From Zavarzinella formosa DSM 19928 (GTDB taxonomy: Bacteria; Planctomycetota; Planctomycetia; Gemmatales; Gemmataceae): 53,948 nucleotides of DNA. The stretch lies in NCBI RefSeq assembly GCF_000255705.1, contig NZ_JH636442.1, positions 538,362 through 592,309 on the forward strand, in the 5' to 3' direction. A program made the translations under genes and the position numbers. The notes under the pieces were generated by a model, which was given only the letters and a program-made list of their open reading frames with translations, did not search any database and had not been told where the DNA came from. Position 1 is the stretch's first letter, and every line of letters begins with the position of its first letter. Shown piece after piece: positions 1 through 7,980 of the stretch.

Positions 1-626
1 TACCCCAATCCGGTGAGAACCGCCAGCATGACGAACACAAGGGATTGGCGGTTCCACTTTCCGATGGCGGGGTTGCTCGTTCGCCATTGAAGGCAGGCAT
101 ACAGCGACCACGGGATGAGATAATACGCCGTCATGAAAACGTGCGAATGACGCATGAGATGGTAGGGAATGAAGTCATAGAGCAGGGCGAAGGCGACGGC
201 GATCAACCGGGAAATACCCAGCAAGCGGGCGACGGCAAAGGCGCTGAGGCCGACCAAAGGGAAGGTGAGCCAGTAGAACCAGTTCATGACCCAGGCGGGT
301 TCGGGGTTGAGGAGCGCGAGCCCGCGGATGACCTGCCAGTTGAGCCAGCCGTCGGAAGTGGGGAAGGCGCGCCAGTCGGTGCCCAAGGGTCGGCCGACCC
401 GCGAGTTGTGCAAATAACTTCCCTCCTCGATCATCGTCTCCACCCAGGCGAGATAAACCAGATAATCGCCGGCGTAGCTTCGCGGCAGATTCAGGGGAAT
501 TTGCCATTGCCGGGTGATGACGACAAACACCGCCGAGGACACGAGCAGGACGAACAGCCCGGCCAGAATGTCTTTTTTCAGGGAACGAGCGGGCGGGGCG
601 AGATCAGACGAGGGGTGCGCTTCCAT
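1..626 (-). CDS. Polytopic membrane protein, possible GT-C-type glycosyltransferase (3' end outside window)
   Basis: This is an open frame of at least 208 codons read leftwards from an ATG at 626 to the window edge with no stop. After a short charged N-terminus there is a hydrophobic segment around residues 20-38, a polar loop containing NSRVGRPLGTDWR and FPTSDGWLNW, and then several more hydrophobic segments separated by short loops, for example at about 113-135 and 140-155. A purine-rich stretch AGGAAAGG lies about 14 nt upstream of the start. The alternation of membrane helices with aromatic-rich loops resembles large integral membrane glycosyltransferases or YfhO-like proteins, but no catalytic motif is visible in the part present. 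Function is therefore a guess; that it is a real coding frame is well supported by its hydrophobicity pattern. The plus-strand open frame over the same bases is low-complexity and is a shadow. Confidence 0.7.
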   Translation of the reverse strand, partial: MEAHPSSDLAPPARSLKKDILAGLFVLLVSSAVFVVITRQWQIPLNLPRSYAGDYLVYLAWVETMIEEGSYLHNSRVGRPLGTDWRAFPTSDGWLNWQVIRGLALLNPEPAWVMNWFYWLTFPLVGLSAFAVARLLGISRLIAVAFALLYDFIPYHLMRHSHVFMTAYYLIPWSLYACLQWRTSNPAIGKWNRQSLVFVMLAVLTGLG

Positions 627-857
627 GAAACTTTGGATACCCTTTCCTGTGCGCCGGTCAAGAGAAAGTGCGGCCGTCGCTGACGGTCTGTCAGAGGAAA
701 AAATCAGCAGATCGGCTTGGCCGTGATTGAGTCCGCCAAAATTCGGGCAGGCCATGTTGGCAAAATCTCGGGTTGATGGCCGGTTTTGGTTGCATTCCCC
801 TCCGAGGATCGTATCCTCGGTCCCCATCTCCCGATGACAAATCTTGAGAGACACCCG

Positions 858-2615
858 ATGCGTGCGTTACTTGTCGTTCTAATGATCGCATTCCAAATCC
901 ACGCGGCTCCGACTCTGGAGAAGCAGTCCGTCTTTGAGGCCGGGAAAGATGGTTATGCACTATACCGCATCCCCGGTTTGGTCGTCACGGACAAGGGGAG
1001 CCTGATCGCTTATTGCGAAGCGAGGAAGACCGATACGAGCGATTGGGGGGCCATCAATTTGGTGTGCCGACGCAGCACGGATGGCGGGCGCACATGGGAC
1101 AAGATGCGACCCGTCGTCGATCCCGGCACGGGATTCACCAAGAACCCGGTTTCGACGAAGCAGAAGACCGCGAAGCCGACGGACATCACCTTCAACAACC
1201 CGGTGATGATCGTTGATTCGGGCGTGATTCATTTCCTCTATTGCGTCGAGTACATGCGTTGCTTTTATGCCAAAAGCACGGATGATGGCGTGACGTTCTC
1301 CAAACCCGTCGAGATCACGGCAACATTCGAGGATTTTCGCAAGGAATACGATTGGAAGGTGATCGCCACCGGGCCGGGACATGGAATCCGGCTCTCCAAA
1401 ACCGGCCGGCTAATCGTTCCCGTCTGGCTTTCGACCGGAACCGGGGGTGGCGCTCATCGGCCGTCCTGTATGAGCACGATTTACAGCGACGACGGCGGGA
1501 AAAACTGGCAACGCGGGGACATCGTCGCCAACGTTCCTGCCCTCGCCAATCCGAACGAAACGACGGCTGTGGAATTGTCCGATGGCCGGGTGATGCTGAA
1601 CATCCGGCATGAATCCCCCTCCCATCTTCGGGCCGTGGCCGTCAGCGCGGACGGGGCGACGAAATGGACCAAGCCGGTGATCGACACCGCCTTGCCGGAA
1701 CCGATTTGCCAGGGTTCCTTGCACAGGCTTGATGCGAAGCACATTCTTTTCTCGAACCCGCACAACACCCACGGCGGCGAGCGGCGAAATCTGACGATTC
1801 ACGTCAGCGATGACGACGGCAAAACATGGAAGCATCGCCGGGCCGTGGAAACCGGCATCAGTGGCTACGCGGACCTCGCGGTCGGCCCGACCGGGGCCAT
1901 CTATTGCCTGCTCGAACGAGGCGGGGCGGACGGTAGCCCTTTCAAAACACGGTCGCTGACATTGGCGACGTTCAACAGCGAATGGCTGATGACCAAACCC
2001 GTGCGAGTCATCGCGTTCGGCGATTCGATCACCAAAGGCTATCGGCCCGGCGTCCCAGAGGAGGACACGTTCCCGGCCATGCTGGAAGCCGCCTTGATGA
2101 AGGAAGGCAAAAGCGTCGAAGTCCTGAACATTGGCATCGGCGGGGAAACATCAACCCAAGCCAAGGCTCGTTTCGCCAAGGCGGTGCTGGATCAACAACC
2201 GGACATCGTGACAATCATGTATGGAGCAAACGACAGTTACATTGACAAGGGAAAAGAGCTCCCCCGCGTGACGCTGATCGATTACCGCGAGAACCTCACC
2301 GGTATGGTCCGCACACTCAAGAAAGCAAACATCAAGCCGGTGCTGATGACCACCAATCGCTACGACGCCGGGCACCCGGCCGATGGTTCTGGCCAGCACC
2401 CCAACCGGATGATGGATCAATACATGAAAGCCTGCCGGGAAGTGGCGGCCGCGGAAAATGTCCTTCTCGTCGATCATCAGCAATTGTGGATGGATGCCGA
2501 GAAAAAAGGCGAGAAGATCGAAAAATGGATGACCGACCACGTTCACCCGAATGCTATCGGGCACCGGGAGATCACCAATGCGATGTTGCCGGTGCTGCGG
2601 GAATTGGTGAAGTGA
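858..2615 (+). CDS. Secreted sialidase-like (BNR/Asp-box) propeller fused to an SGNH/GDSL hydrolase
   Basis: The ATG at 858 is chosen because it directly precedes a signal peptide (MRALLVVLMIAFQIHAAP) and has GAGAG about 8 nt upstream; in-frame starts at 786 (TTG) and 834 would add residues in front of the signal. The N-terminal ~370 residues are sialidase-like: an early YRIP motif, where family 33 sialidases carry a catalytic arginine, and Asp-boxes STDGGRTW, YSDDGGKNW and SDDDGKTW. From about residue 385 an SGNH hydrolase begins: block I FGDSITKG, block III GAND and the C-terminal DHVHP carrying the Asp-x-x-His pair. The gene thus probably encodes an exported enzyme that both cleaves a glycan and removes an ester such as O-acetyl. 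Esterase plus sialidase is a known logic for O-acetylated sialic acids, but substrate is inferred. It converges on the HEAT-protease gene with a strong hairpin between them. Confidence 0.85.
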   Translation: MRALLVVLMIAFQIHAAPTLEKQSVFEAGKDGYALYRIPGLVVTDKGSLIAYCEARKTDTSDWGAINLVCRRSTDGGRTWDKMRPVVDPGTGFTKNPVSTKQKTAKPTDITFNNPVMIVDSGVIHFLYCVEYMRCFYAKSTDDGVTFSKPVEITATFEDFRKEYDWKVIATGPGHGIRLSKTGRLIVPVWLSTGTGGGAHRPSCMSTIYSDDGGKNWQRGDIVANVPALANPNETTAVELSDGRVMLNIRHESPSHLRAVAVSADGATKWTKPVIDTALPEPICQGSLHRLDAKHILFSNPHNTHGGERRNLTIHVSDDDGKTWKHRRAVETGISGYADLAVGPTGAIYCLLERGGADGSPFKTRSLTLATFNSEWLMTKPVRVIAFGDSITKGYRPGVPEEDTFPAMLEAALMKEGKSVEVLNIGIGGETSTQAKARFAKAVLDQQPDIVTIMYGANDSYIDKGKELPRVTLIDYRENLTGMVRTLKKANIKPVLMTTNRYDAGHPADGSGQHPNRMMDQYMKACREVAAAENVLLVDHQQLWMDAEKKGEKIEKWMTDHVHPNAIGHREITNAMLPVLRELVK

Positions 2616-2627
2616 AGAGCATCGAGA

Positions 2628-2673
2628 AAGACGAAGGGCCGGTGACACTTTTGTGTCACCGGCCCTTCGTCTT
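2628..2673. terminator. Perfect 21-bp hairpin between convergent genes, probable bidirectional terminator
   Basis: Arms 2628-2648 and 2653-2673 are exact reverse complements enclosing a TTTT loop (2649-2652). The arms begin with AAGA and end with TCTT, so each strand has a GC-rich stem with a pyrimidine-rich 3' foot. It sits 12 nt after the sialidase stop and 31 nt beyond the stop of the opposing protease gene, which is where a shared terminator would be expected. There is no long U-run beyond the stem. Confidence 0.75.
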
Positions 2674-2704
2674 CATAGATCGTTTCCGGCTTTTCGTTGG
2701 TCTG

Positions 2705-5700
2705 TCACTTTCCGCCGGCCTTGGCGAGTTCGCGGGTTTTGGACTGGCAATCCCGGACGATCACATGGGAATCACGGAAGAATTCGATCAAGTCGGCCCG
2801 TGACATATTCCGCGACCGTTCGCTTTCAAACGATTCGCCCGGAATGGGCTTGTTTGTCTTCGTCAGGACATCCATCTGGATGGTGAGCGATTTGTCCGAG
2901 GTTTGCAGCACACCCAACAACGAACTGCTGACGGCCGGTTCCAGCTTGATGCCCGGTGTGCCGAGGATCGCGGCCATGCACTCCCAGCGGGCCAGGCAGA
3001 CGATGCGGTCTGTTTGCATTCGCTGGGCGAGGAAGGTCGCCCGCAAGCCCGCTTCCAGTTGGGGGAGGGCGGCCGGCCCCATTTCGCGGATGGCATCCAC
3101 CAGCGACTTCATGTAAATCTTGCGGCGTTTGATGATCGCGGATTTCTCGCCCTCGTTGAGTCCCCTCGGAAACGGTTCTTTATCCATCCCGAGGGCATAC
3201 ACGGCGATGCAATGATCCACGATCTTGGGATCATCCTTGAGACCGTCGGGGCCGTACATCCGGAGGGCCATCAGGGTGAGTTGCAGCACTTCCAGATTGG
3301 TCGATTTTTGAAGCATCTTGTCCAGCAAGGGAACCACCTTGCGGTTGACGGCCCCGAGGTCGAGCATCGCAATCAGGACGGCCCGCCGCAGCAGGGCGTT
3401 CTTGATGACGCGATTTGCTTCTTCACCTTTTAGATTCTCCTGTTGAATCAATCGTTTGTTCACGGCGATGTAGAAGTCTTCGACTTCCAACGAGGGTTCC
3501 ACGCCCGGCATCCGGACGAAGTCGGCCGGTTTCAGCAATCGAATACTGGCCGCGTCGCTGACGAACTGGACGGTGTCATACCGAATGTCATCCGTCAGGG
3601 CGTCCATGAAACGATCCGTGATGAGTTGGGCGCCTTCCTTGTATTGGGACAAGCCGCGAATGGCCCAGAGTTGCACCGCATCCTCGGAGTCGTCCAAGGC
3701 CGCCTTCAACGCCGGAATGGCGATTTTGGTTTTTTCTCCGCCGGTCGCCAGCAGTTGAATCGCCATCGAACGGGCGAGCGGTTGCGGCGATGATTTCAGC
3801 GTTTCCATGTGCCCGGCGACATCCTCCGGCTCTCGATAGAGTGAGGCGTTTCGTTCCAGACTACCAGTGAGGGCGATGTAGCCCACGGAACGAATTTCCG
3901 CGTCCCCGTCGTTCATGGCCCGGAAGAAGGCTTCGCTGTTGCCCTTTTGATTGTTCTTACACTGGCTCAGCGCCATCAGGGCGTTGATGCGCAATTCCTT
4001 GTCGGCATGCCGGGTGAATGGCAAGATGGCCGTTTGAAGCTCGTCGACGGCGGTATCTTGGGACAGCAACACTTGCAGCACGGATTGTTGAATCCGCACA
4101 TCCGTAAAGCGGGCGGCATCCAAAAACAGCGTCCAGTCCGACGGCTTCACCGGGGCCTTGTTCCCCAGGCATTGCACGAGGCCAAACGCATAAACACTCC
4201 CGCTGACCGGCATCGACTTGTCGGCCGCGAGCCGCATCAGGACCGAGCAGTCAGTCTCCTGCAATCGGCGGGTTTTCTTCAACGTGACGGCCTTTCCCCG
4301 AACATCCACGAGGCGGGGTTTCTCGGGGAAGAGATCAAACTGGCCGAGTTCTTCGTCAACCAGCAGATCGCCGAACGTCGGCGTGCTGTATCCCTTCAGT
4401 TGAATTTGATTGCGATCCCCGTCAAGCACCGGTCGTTTTCGCTGATCGACGATGGGGCTGATGCTTGTCTGGTCCCAAGTGAGTTCTTCCAGTGAACGCC
4501 TGGCCTCCGTCACCACGTTTTTGTTCGGGTCGGCAAGCAGCGGAAGCAGATGGGTGAAGTGTTCTTCCCGCGTGAATCGCGTCGGATAAATCCGGAAGAT
4601 TTCCGCCAGCAGCGTGCGGACTCGGGCATCGTGGTCGGTCAGGATTTTCAGGTCGGTTAATTCCCGGACCAACTCGGCATTGCTCAAGTCCTTCATCCGG
4701 CTCATCAGATGGACAACCAATTCTTTGACGGCGAAATTCTGTTTGCCCGCTTGCTCCCGAAGCATCTCCAAGTCGCTTCGGCCATACGGCCCATAGCGAA
4801 CAATGGTGTTTTCGGCTTCCATCCGGAGGGTAGGGTCGTCGCTGGAGACGAACACCCACATATCGCCGACGCCTTTGCGCCCGTGGGGGGCCAAGGCCCG
4901 CAGGAATTTAATGGCCGCGATGTTGGTCGCTGTATGTTTCACCTTGAGGCAGGCGATGGCCGCATCGACGGCGACCGCCGCCGGTTCGCCGATTTGTTCG
5001 AGCGTGGCCAGGGCCAATGGCCGCCGGCTGGACGCCGTTTGCTTTTCGAGCATCGCTTTCAATCCCGGCACGGCATCGGCCCCGTGGCGAATTAGTTGCA
5101 TCCCGGCGGCTTGGGCCTCGGCATTGGAGCCGCTTTCCAACAGGGTTACCAATTCCTCGGTGGATTTCGGCTGCACCTCGGCGCCCATCCCCGCAAGACT
5201 TGGTGGGCTGGTGAAAGATTTGCCGAGTTTTTGTCGGAAGGTTGCCTCCACAAACGGGCGAATCTCGGTGACATCGACGTTGATGGACATGTTGTCCTGC
5301 CGGGTGGCCTTTGCCTCGACAATTGCCACGAGGTCGAGGAATTGATTGACCACCGGCCCGCCGCTGTCGCCGGGATTGACGGGGGTTTGGGTCAGCAAGG
5401 CTTTGAACGAGCCATCGACGCCGTTGGTCATCGGTTGGTCGGCCGTCTGCCGGGTCTGGCCGGTGTGCGGTTGCCAGAGGGAGTTGAAGGTGCTGTTCGA
5501 CTGGCCGACGCCGTACACATGCTCCAATTTCCCGGCGCTTTGGGGGGACAGCGGAATCGGCAGCGCCGAGTCGGGGGCTTTGGGAATCTCGATCAGGGCC
5601 ATGTCCCGTCCGCGATCCACGGCCAGAACCCGCCCGATTTGCGAGTGAGCCGCCCGGTGGGCGAGATAATAATCAAGTTTCGTTTGATAGGTGCCGTTCG

Positions 5701-6403
5701 GCATCTTGTGGGGAAAGAACACCCGCACTTGGGCGTCGTTGTCCACGACATGCTCATTGGTCAGGATGATGTCCGGGTTGCGGTGGATCAACACACCGCT
5801 TCCAATCGACATTCCCTGAACCACCGGCCGGAGAATCATCACGGTCGAAGGAGTCAGCACATCAATGATTTCGCCCGGCTTCATTTCCTGACGGACCAGC
5901 CGTTTGGGCGTTCCCGGACTGGACTTCGCAACATCCGCCAAGCCGCCGGTGCGAATGGATTCGATGTTGTTGGTGTTGGTTCTTGTCGATTCGATGTTGG
6001 TGTCGGTCTTGCCTTTCGGGGCAAGGAACAGGAAATAGCCGCCGATGCCGGCCGCGCCAAGCAGCAACACAATCACGCCCGAGCCGAGGGCGATGAGCAA
6101 CCCCGATTTCGATTTGGGTTCTTCGAGTGGCCGTGATTTTCCAGCCTTGGCGACCGGCGGTTTGGGAACCGGCGGCAGGTTCGGCGTCGAAGGCCGTTTG
6201 ACCTTGGGTGACGACGGAGTCGGCATTGGCGGCGGCACCACCGGCGGCATCGGCGGTGGTGAGGAGCGCGAAACGGCTGGCGCCGACTTCGGAGCGGAAA
6301 ACATCTCCCCGCAAACGGGATTGATGCACGTCAGCGTTTTGCCGGCGAAAGCCTCCGGGAAAGTGATCGTGGTCTGGCACTGCGGACATTGTGTTGTGGG
6401 CAT
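2705..6403 (-). CDS. Membrane-anchored trypsin-like serine protease with zinc ribbon and HEAT repeats
   Basis: The ATG at 6403 has AGAGGA seven nt upstream and opens directly on a zinc ribbon (Cys6, Cys9, Cys26, Cys31); an upstream in-frame ATG at 6475 would add 24 basic residues. Numbering from 6403, residues 40-100 are a Pro/Ser/Lys-rich linker, 101-127 a single membrane segment, and 185-390 a chymotrypsin/Do-like protease: His218 in LTNEHVV, Asp267 in RGRDMAL and Ser347 in NPGDSGGP form a complete triad. The remaining ~800 residues are repeated helical pairs with HEAT/Armadillo character, such as ALATLEQIGEPAAVAV and AIPALKAALDDSEDAVQLWAIRGL. The protein is 1232 residues, far larger than DegP (about 450), and no PDZ domain is apparent; the HEAT solenoid probably takes its place for partner binding. 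Topology suggests ribbon in the cytosol and protease outside. It is divergent from lptB. Confidence 0.85.
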   Translation of the reverse strand: MPTTQCPQCQTTITFPEAFAGKTLTCINPVCGEMFSAPKSAPAVSRSSPPPMPPVVPPPMPTPSSPKVKRPSTPNLPPVPKPPVAKAGKSRPLEEPKSKSGLLIALGSGVIVLLLGAAGIGGYFLFLAPKGKTDTNIESTRTNTNNIESIRTGGLADVAKSSPGTPKRLVRQEMKPGEIIDVLTPSTVMILRPVVQGMSIGSGVLIHRNPDIILTNEHVVDNDAQVRVFFPHKMPNGTYQTKLDYYLAHRAAHSQIGRVLAVDRGRDMALIEIPKAPDSALPIPLSPQSAGKLEHVYGVGQSNSTFNSLWQPHTGQTRQTADQPMTNGVDGSFKALLTQTPVNPGDSGGPVVNQFLDLVAIVEAKATRQDNMSINVDVTEIRPFVEATFRQKLGKSFTSPPSLAGMGAEVQPKSTEELVTLLESGSNAEAQAAGMQLIRHGADAVPGLKAMLEKQTASSRRPLALATLEQIGEPAAVAVDAAIACLKVKHTATNIAAIKFLRALAPHGRKGVGDMWVFVSSDDPTLRMEAENTIVRYGPYGRSDLEMLREQAGKQNFAVKELVVHLMSRMKDLSNAELVRELTDLKILTDHDARVRTLLAEIFRIYPTRFTREEHFTHLLPLLADPNKNVVTEARRSLEELTWDQTSISPIVDQRKRPVLDGDRNQIQLKGYSTPTFGDLLVDEELGQFDLFPEKPRLVDVRGKAVTLKKTRRLQETDCSVLMRLAADKSMPVSGSVYAFGLVQCLGNKAPVKPSDWTLFLDAARFTDVRIQQSVLQVLLSQDTAVDELQTAILPFTRHADKELRINALMALSQCKNNQKGNSEAFFRAMNDGDAEIRSVGYIALTGSLERNASLYREPEDVAGHMETLKSSPQPLARSMAIQLLATGGEKTKIAIPALKAALDDSEDAVQLWAIRGLSQYKEGAQLITDRFMDALTDDIRYDTVQFVSDAASIRLLKPADFVRMPGVEPSLEVEDFYIAVNKRLIQQENLKGEEANRVIKNALLRRAVLIAMLDLGAVNRKVVPLLDKMLQKSTNLEVLQLTLMALRMYGPDGLKDDPKIVDHCIAVYALGMDKEPFPRGLNEGEKSAIIKRRKIYMKSLVDAIREMGPAALPQLEAGLRATFLAQRMQTDRIVCLARWECMAAILGTPGIKLEPAVSSSLLGVLQTSDKSLTIQMDVLTKTNKPIPGESFESERSRNMSRADLIEFFRDSHVIVRDCQSKTRELAKAGGK

Positions 6404-6840
6404 GACAAGATCCTCTGATGACGAGTGAAACGGGATCAAATCGCGAGAGACAGACTTTGACCGGACTTGTTTCATCCGTCAATGTTGGCAGGCACGGTTC
6501 TTTGCCAAAAAATATTCGATTCAGTCGAATTTTTAAATAATTTACCCAAAATGTGACAGATGTGCAAGAAAATATCCGTGCAATCTCTCACAAAAAATAT
6601 TGGCGTTCACAGTTCCCTGATGTTCCATTGATGGCTGCCAACATTTGGCTTCCCTCAAATCCGGGGATCGAACAACGAAAATCGCCATCAAATCATCTTA
6701 ATTCTTGGCTGGAAAACACCCCATCTTACCCATCCTCGCATGAGCGATGATTGTTCGTTGTCACAGAGTCGTTTGTCACTTGTTCCGGGGATTCTCTTCG
6801 TGTATCCGTATGAATTCGATCCCATCGCGGAGAATGACGC
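6404..6840. other. Divergent intergenic region with AT-rich block and inverted repeats
   Basis: This 437-base gap separates the protease gene (leftward) from lptB (rightward) and must hold both promoters. It is clearly more AT-rich than its surroundings. It contains an 11-base inverted-repeat pair (6481-6491 and 6635-6645), a small hairpin (6514-6530) followed by TTTTAAATAA, and two copies of AAAAAATATT about 85 bases apart. A 65-codon open frame at 6553-6750 has no recognisable features and I do not call it a gene. I could not assign promoter hexamers with confidence. Confidence 0.5.
6481..6645. repeat. 11-bp perfect inverted-repeat pair framing an AT-rich 165-bp block
   Basis: AATGTTGGCAG at 6481-6491 is matched by its exact reverse complement CTGCCAACATT at 6635-6645, and the matching extends with one mismatch for two or three more bases inward. 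The enclosed sequence is AT-rich and gene-free. The layout could be a small non-autonomous element with terminal repeats, or paired operator half-sites for the divergent promoters. I see no obvious target-site duplication at the ends. Confidence 0.4.
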
Positions 6841-7938
6841 ATGGCCTTGCTGGAAGCCCGCGGGTTGGTGAAGATTTACGGCAAGCGCCGCGTCGTCGAT
6901 GGCGTGTCCTTTGACGTGAACCCCGGAGAGGTTGTCGGGTTGCTCGGACCCAACGGGGCCGGGAAAACCACCAGCTTCCGAATGACCACCGGGCAGATCG
7001 TGCCCAACGATGGTCAGGTGATGTTTAACAACCAAGACGTCACCGGCCTGCCCATGTACCGGCGCGCCCGCCTTGGGATGGGTTACCTGACGCAAGAACA
7101 ATCCATTTTCCGCAAGCTGAACGTCGAACAGAATCTCCTCGCCATTTTGGAGGCCCTGCCGCGCAGCCGAAGCCTCGGACGCCGGCTCACCAAAGCGGAA
7201 CGGCGGGAACGCACGACCGCGATGCTGGATCGCTTCCAGTTGCAGCACGTGAAATACAACCCGGCGGCCCGCTGCTCCGGGGGGGAAAAACGCCGGCTGG
7301 AGATCGCCCGGTGTCTGGTGTGCGAACCGCTCCTGATTCTGCTGGACGAACCCTTTGCGGCCGTGGACCCGAAGACCACGGAAGACATTCGGAAGAACAT
7401 CCGCGAACTGGCCGAACAGGGCATTGGCATCTTGCTGACCGACCACAACGTGCGGGAAGTGTTGAAGATCACCGACCGCAGTTATCTCATCAAAGATGGC
7501 CGGGTGGTCACGCAGGGGACGCCAGAACAACTCATCCACGACCCCATCGCCATCAACGAATATTTGGGAACGACGTTCTCGGACAACACCTTCGGCAGAA
7601 TGTCGGCCCCGCCTCCAAACCCCCAGCCGCAACCACAGCCCCAACCGCAACCAGACGTCTCTCGACTGCTTGCCGAGCAAGAACAGGCCCGCCGTTGGGT
7701 GGAGGCATTGAAGGCTGATTCGACTTATTCGCAGGCCATCCAAGAACTGCTGCAACGCGGCAATGTGGCCGTCCCGCCGTTGGTGGATGCCCTCGCCCGG
7801 CGGGAAACGGAACTTCGCGTCCGGTCTCTGGAAGTCCTCAGCCGGTTGTTGGCCGGGAATATCCTGTTCGACCCGTTTGCCGGGGATGATGTCCGCTCAA
7901 AGCAACTAAGCGCGCTGCGGAAACAATTGGGGCTTTGA
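6841..7938 (+). CDS. lptB: LPS-export ABC ATPase LptB with C-terminal HEAT-like extension
   Basis: This is the cytoplasmic ATPase that powers LptFG to pull lipopolysaccharide from the inner membrane. Residues 1-242 are a full LptB-type ABC domain: Walker A GPNGAGKTT (36-44), a Q-loop in GYLTQEQSIFRKLN, signature CSGGEKRRLEIAR, Walker B LLILLDEP and H-loop DHNVRE. The length up to EYLG matches E. coli LptB (about 240 residues). A proline/glutamine linker (PQPQPQPQPQP, near residue 262) then leads to ~100 extra residues whose pattern (VPPLVDALARR, LRVRSLEVLSRLL) looks like a pair of HEAT-type helices. GGAG lies nine nt before the ATG. Presence of lptB implies an outer membrane with LPS, as known for planctomycetes. 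The tail is unusual and may bind a partner. Confidence 0.9.
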   Translation: MALLEARGLVKIYGKRRVVDGVSFDVNPGEVVGLLGPNGAGKTTSFRMTTGQIVPNDGQVMFNNQDVTGLPMYRRARLGMGYLTQEQSIFRKLNVEQNLLAILEALPRSRSLGRRLTKAERRERTTAMLDRFQLQHVKYNPAARCSGGEKRRLEIARCLVCEPLLILLDEPFAAVDPKTTEDIRKNIRELAEQGIGILLTDHNVREVLKITDRSYLIKDGRVVTQGTPEQLIHDPIAINEYLGTTFSDNTFGRMSAPPPNPQPQPQPQPQPDVSRLLAEQEQARRWVEALKADSTYSQAIQELLQRGNVAVPPLVDALARRETELRVRSLEVLSRLLAGNILFDPFAGDDVRSKQLSALRKQLGL

Positions 7939-7942
7939 AGAG

Positions 7943-7969
7943 GCTCGCGGGCCGGGCGGGGCCGCGAGC
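7943..7969. terminator. GC-rich hairpin between convergent genes
   Basis: GCTCGCGG (7943-7950) pairs with CCGCGAGC (7962-7969) around a GC-rich loop, located five nt after the lptB stop and 11 nt before the stop of the opposing BNR-propeller gene. A U-tract is lacking on either side, so it may act as a weak terminator or simple mRNA 3'-end stabiliser. Confidence 0.5.
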
Positions 7970-7980
7970 GAGACGATTTG

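Noticed and set aside
45-683. Long plus-strand open frame opposite the first membrane protein
   Set aside because: Its translation is low-complexity and charged with no domain pattern, while the minus strand encodes a consistent membrane protein through the same bases.
6553-6750. 65-codon frame in the gap before lptB
   Set aside because: No ribosome-binding site, no family resemblance, and it runs across the inverted-repeat block.
7621-7660. Short CAACC/CAGCC-type repeats within lptB considered as a mobile repeat
   Set aside because: They simply encode the proline/glutamine linker and stay in frame.
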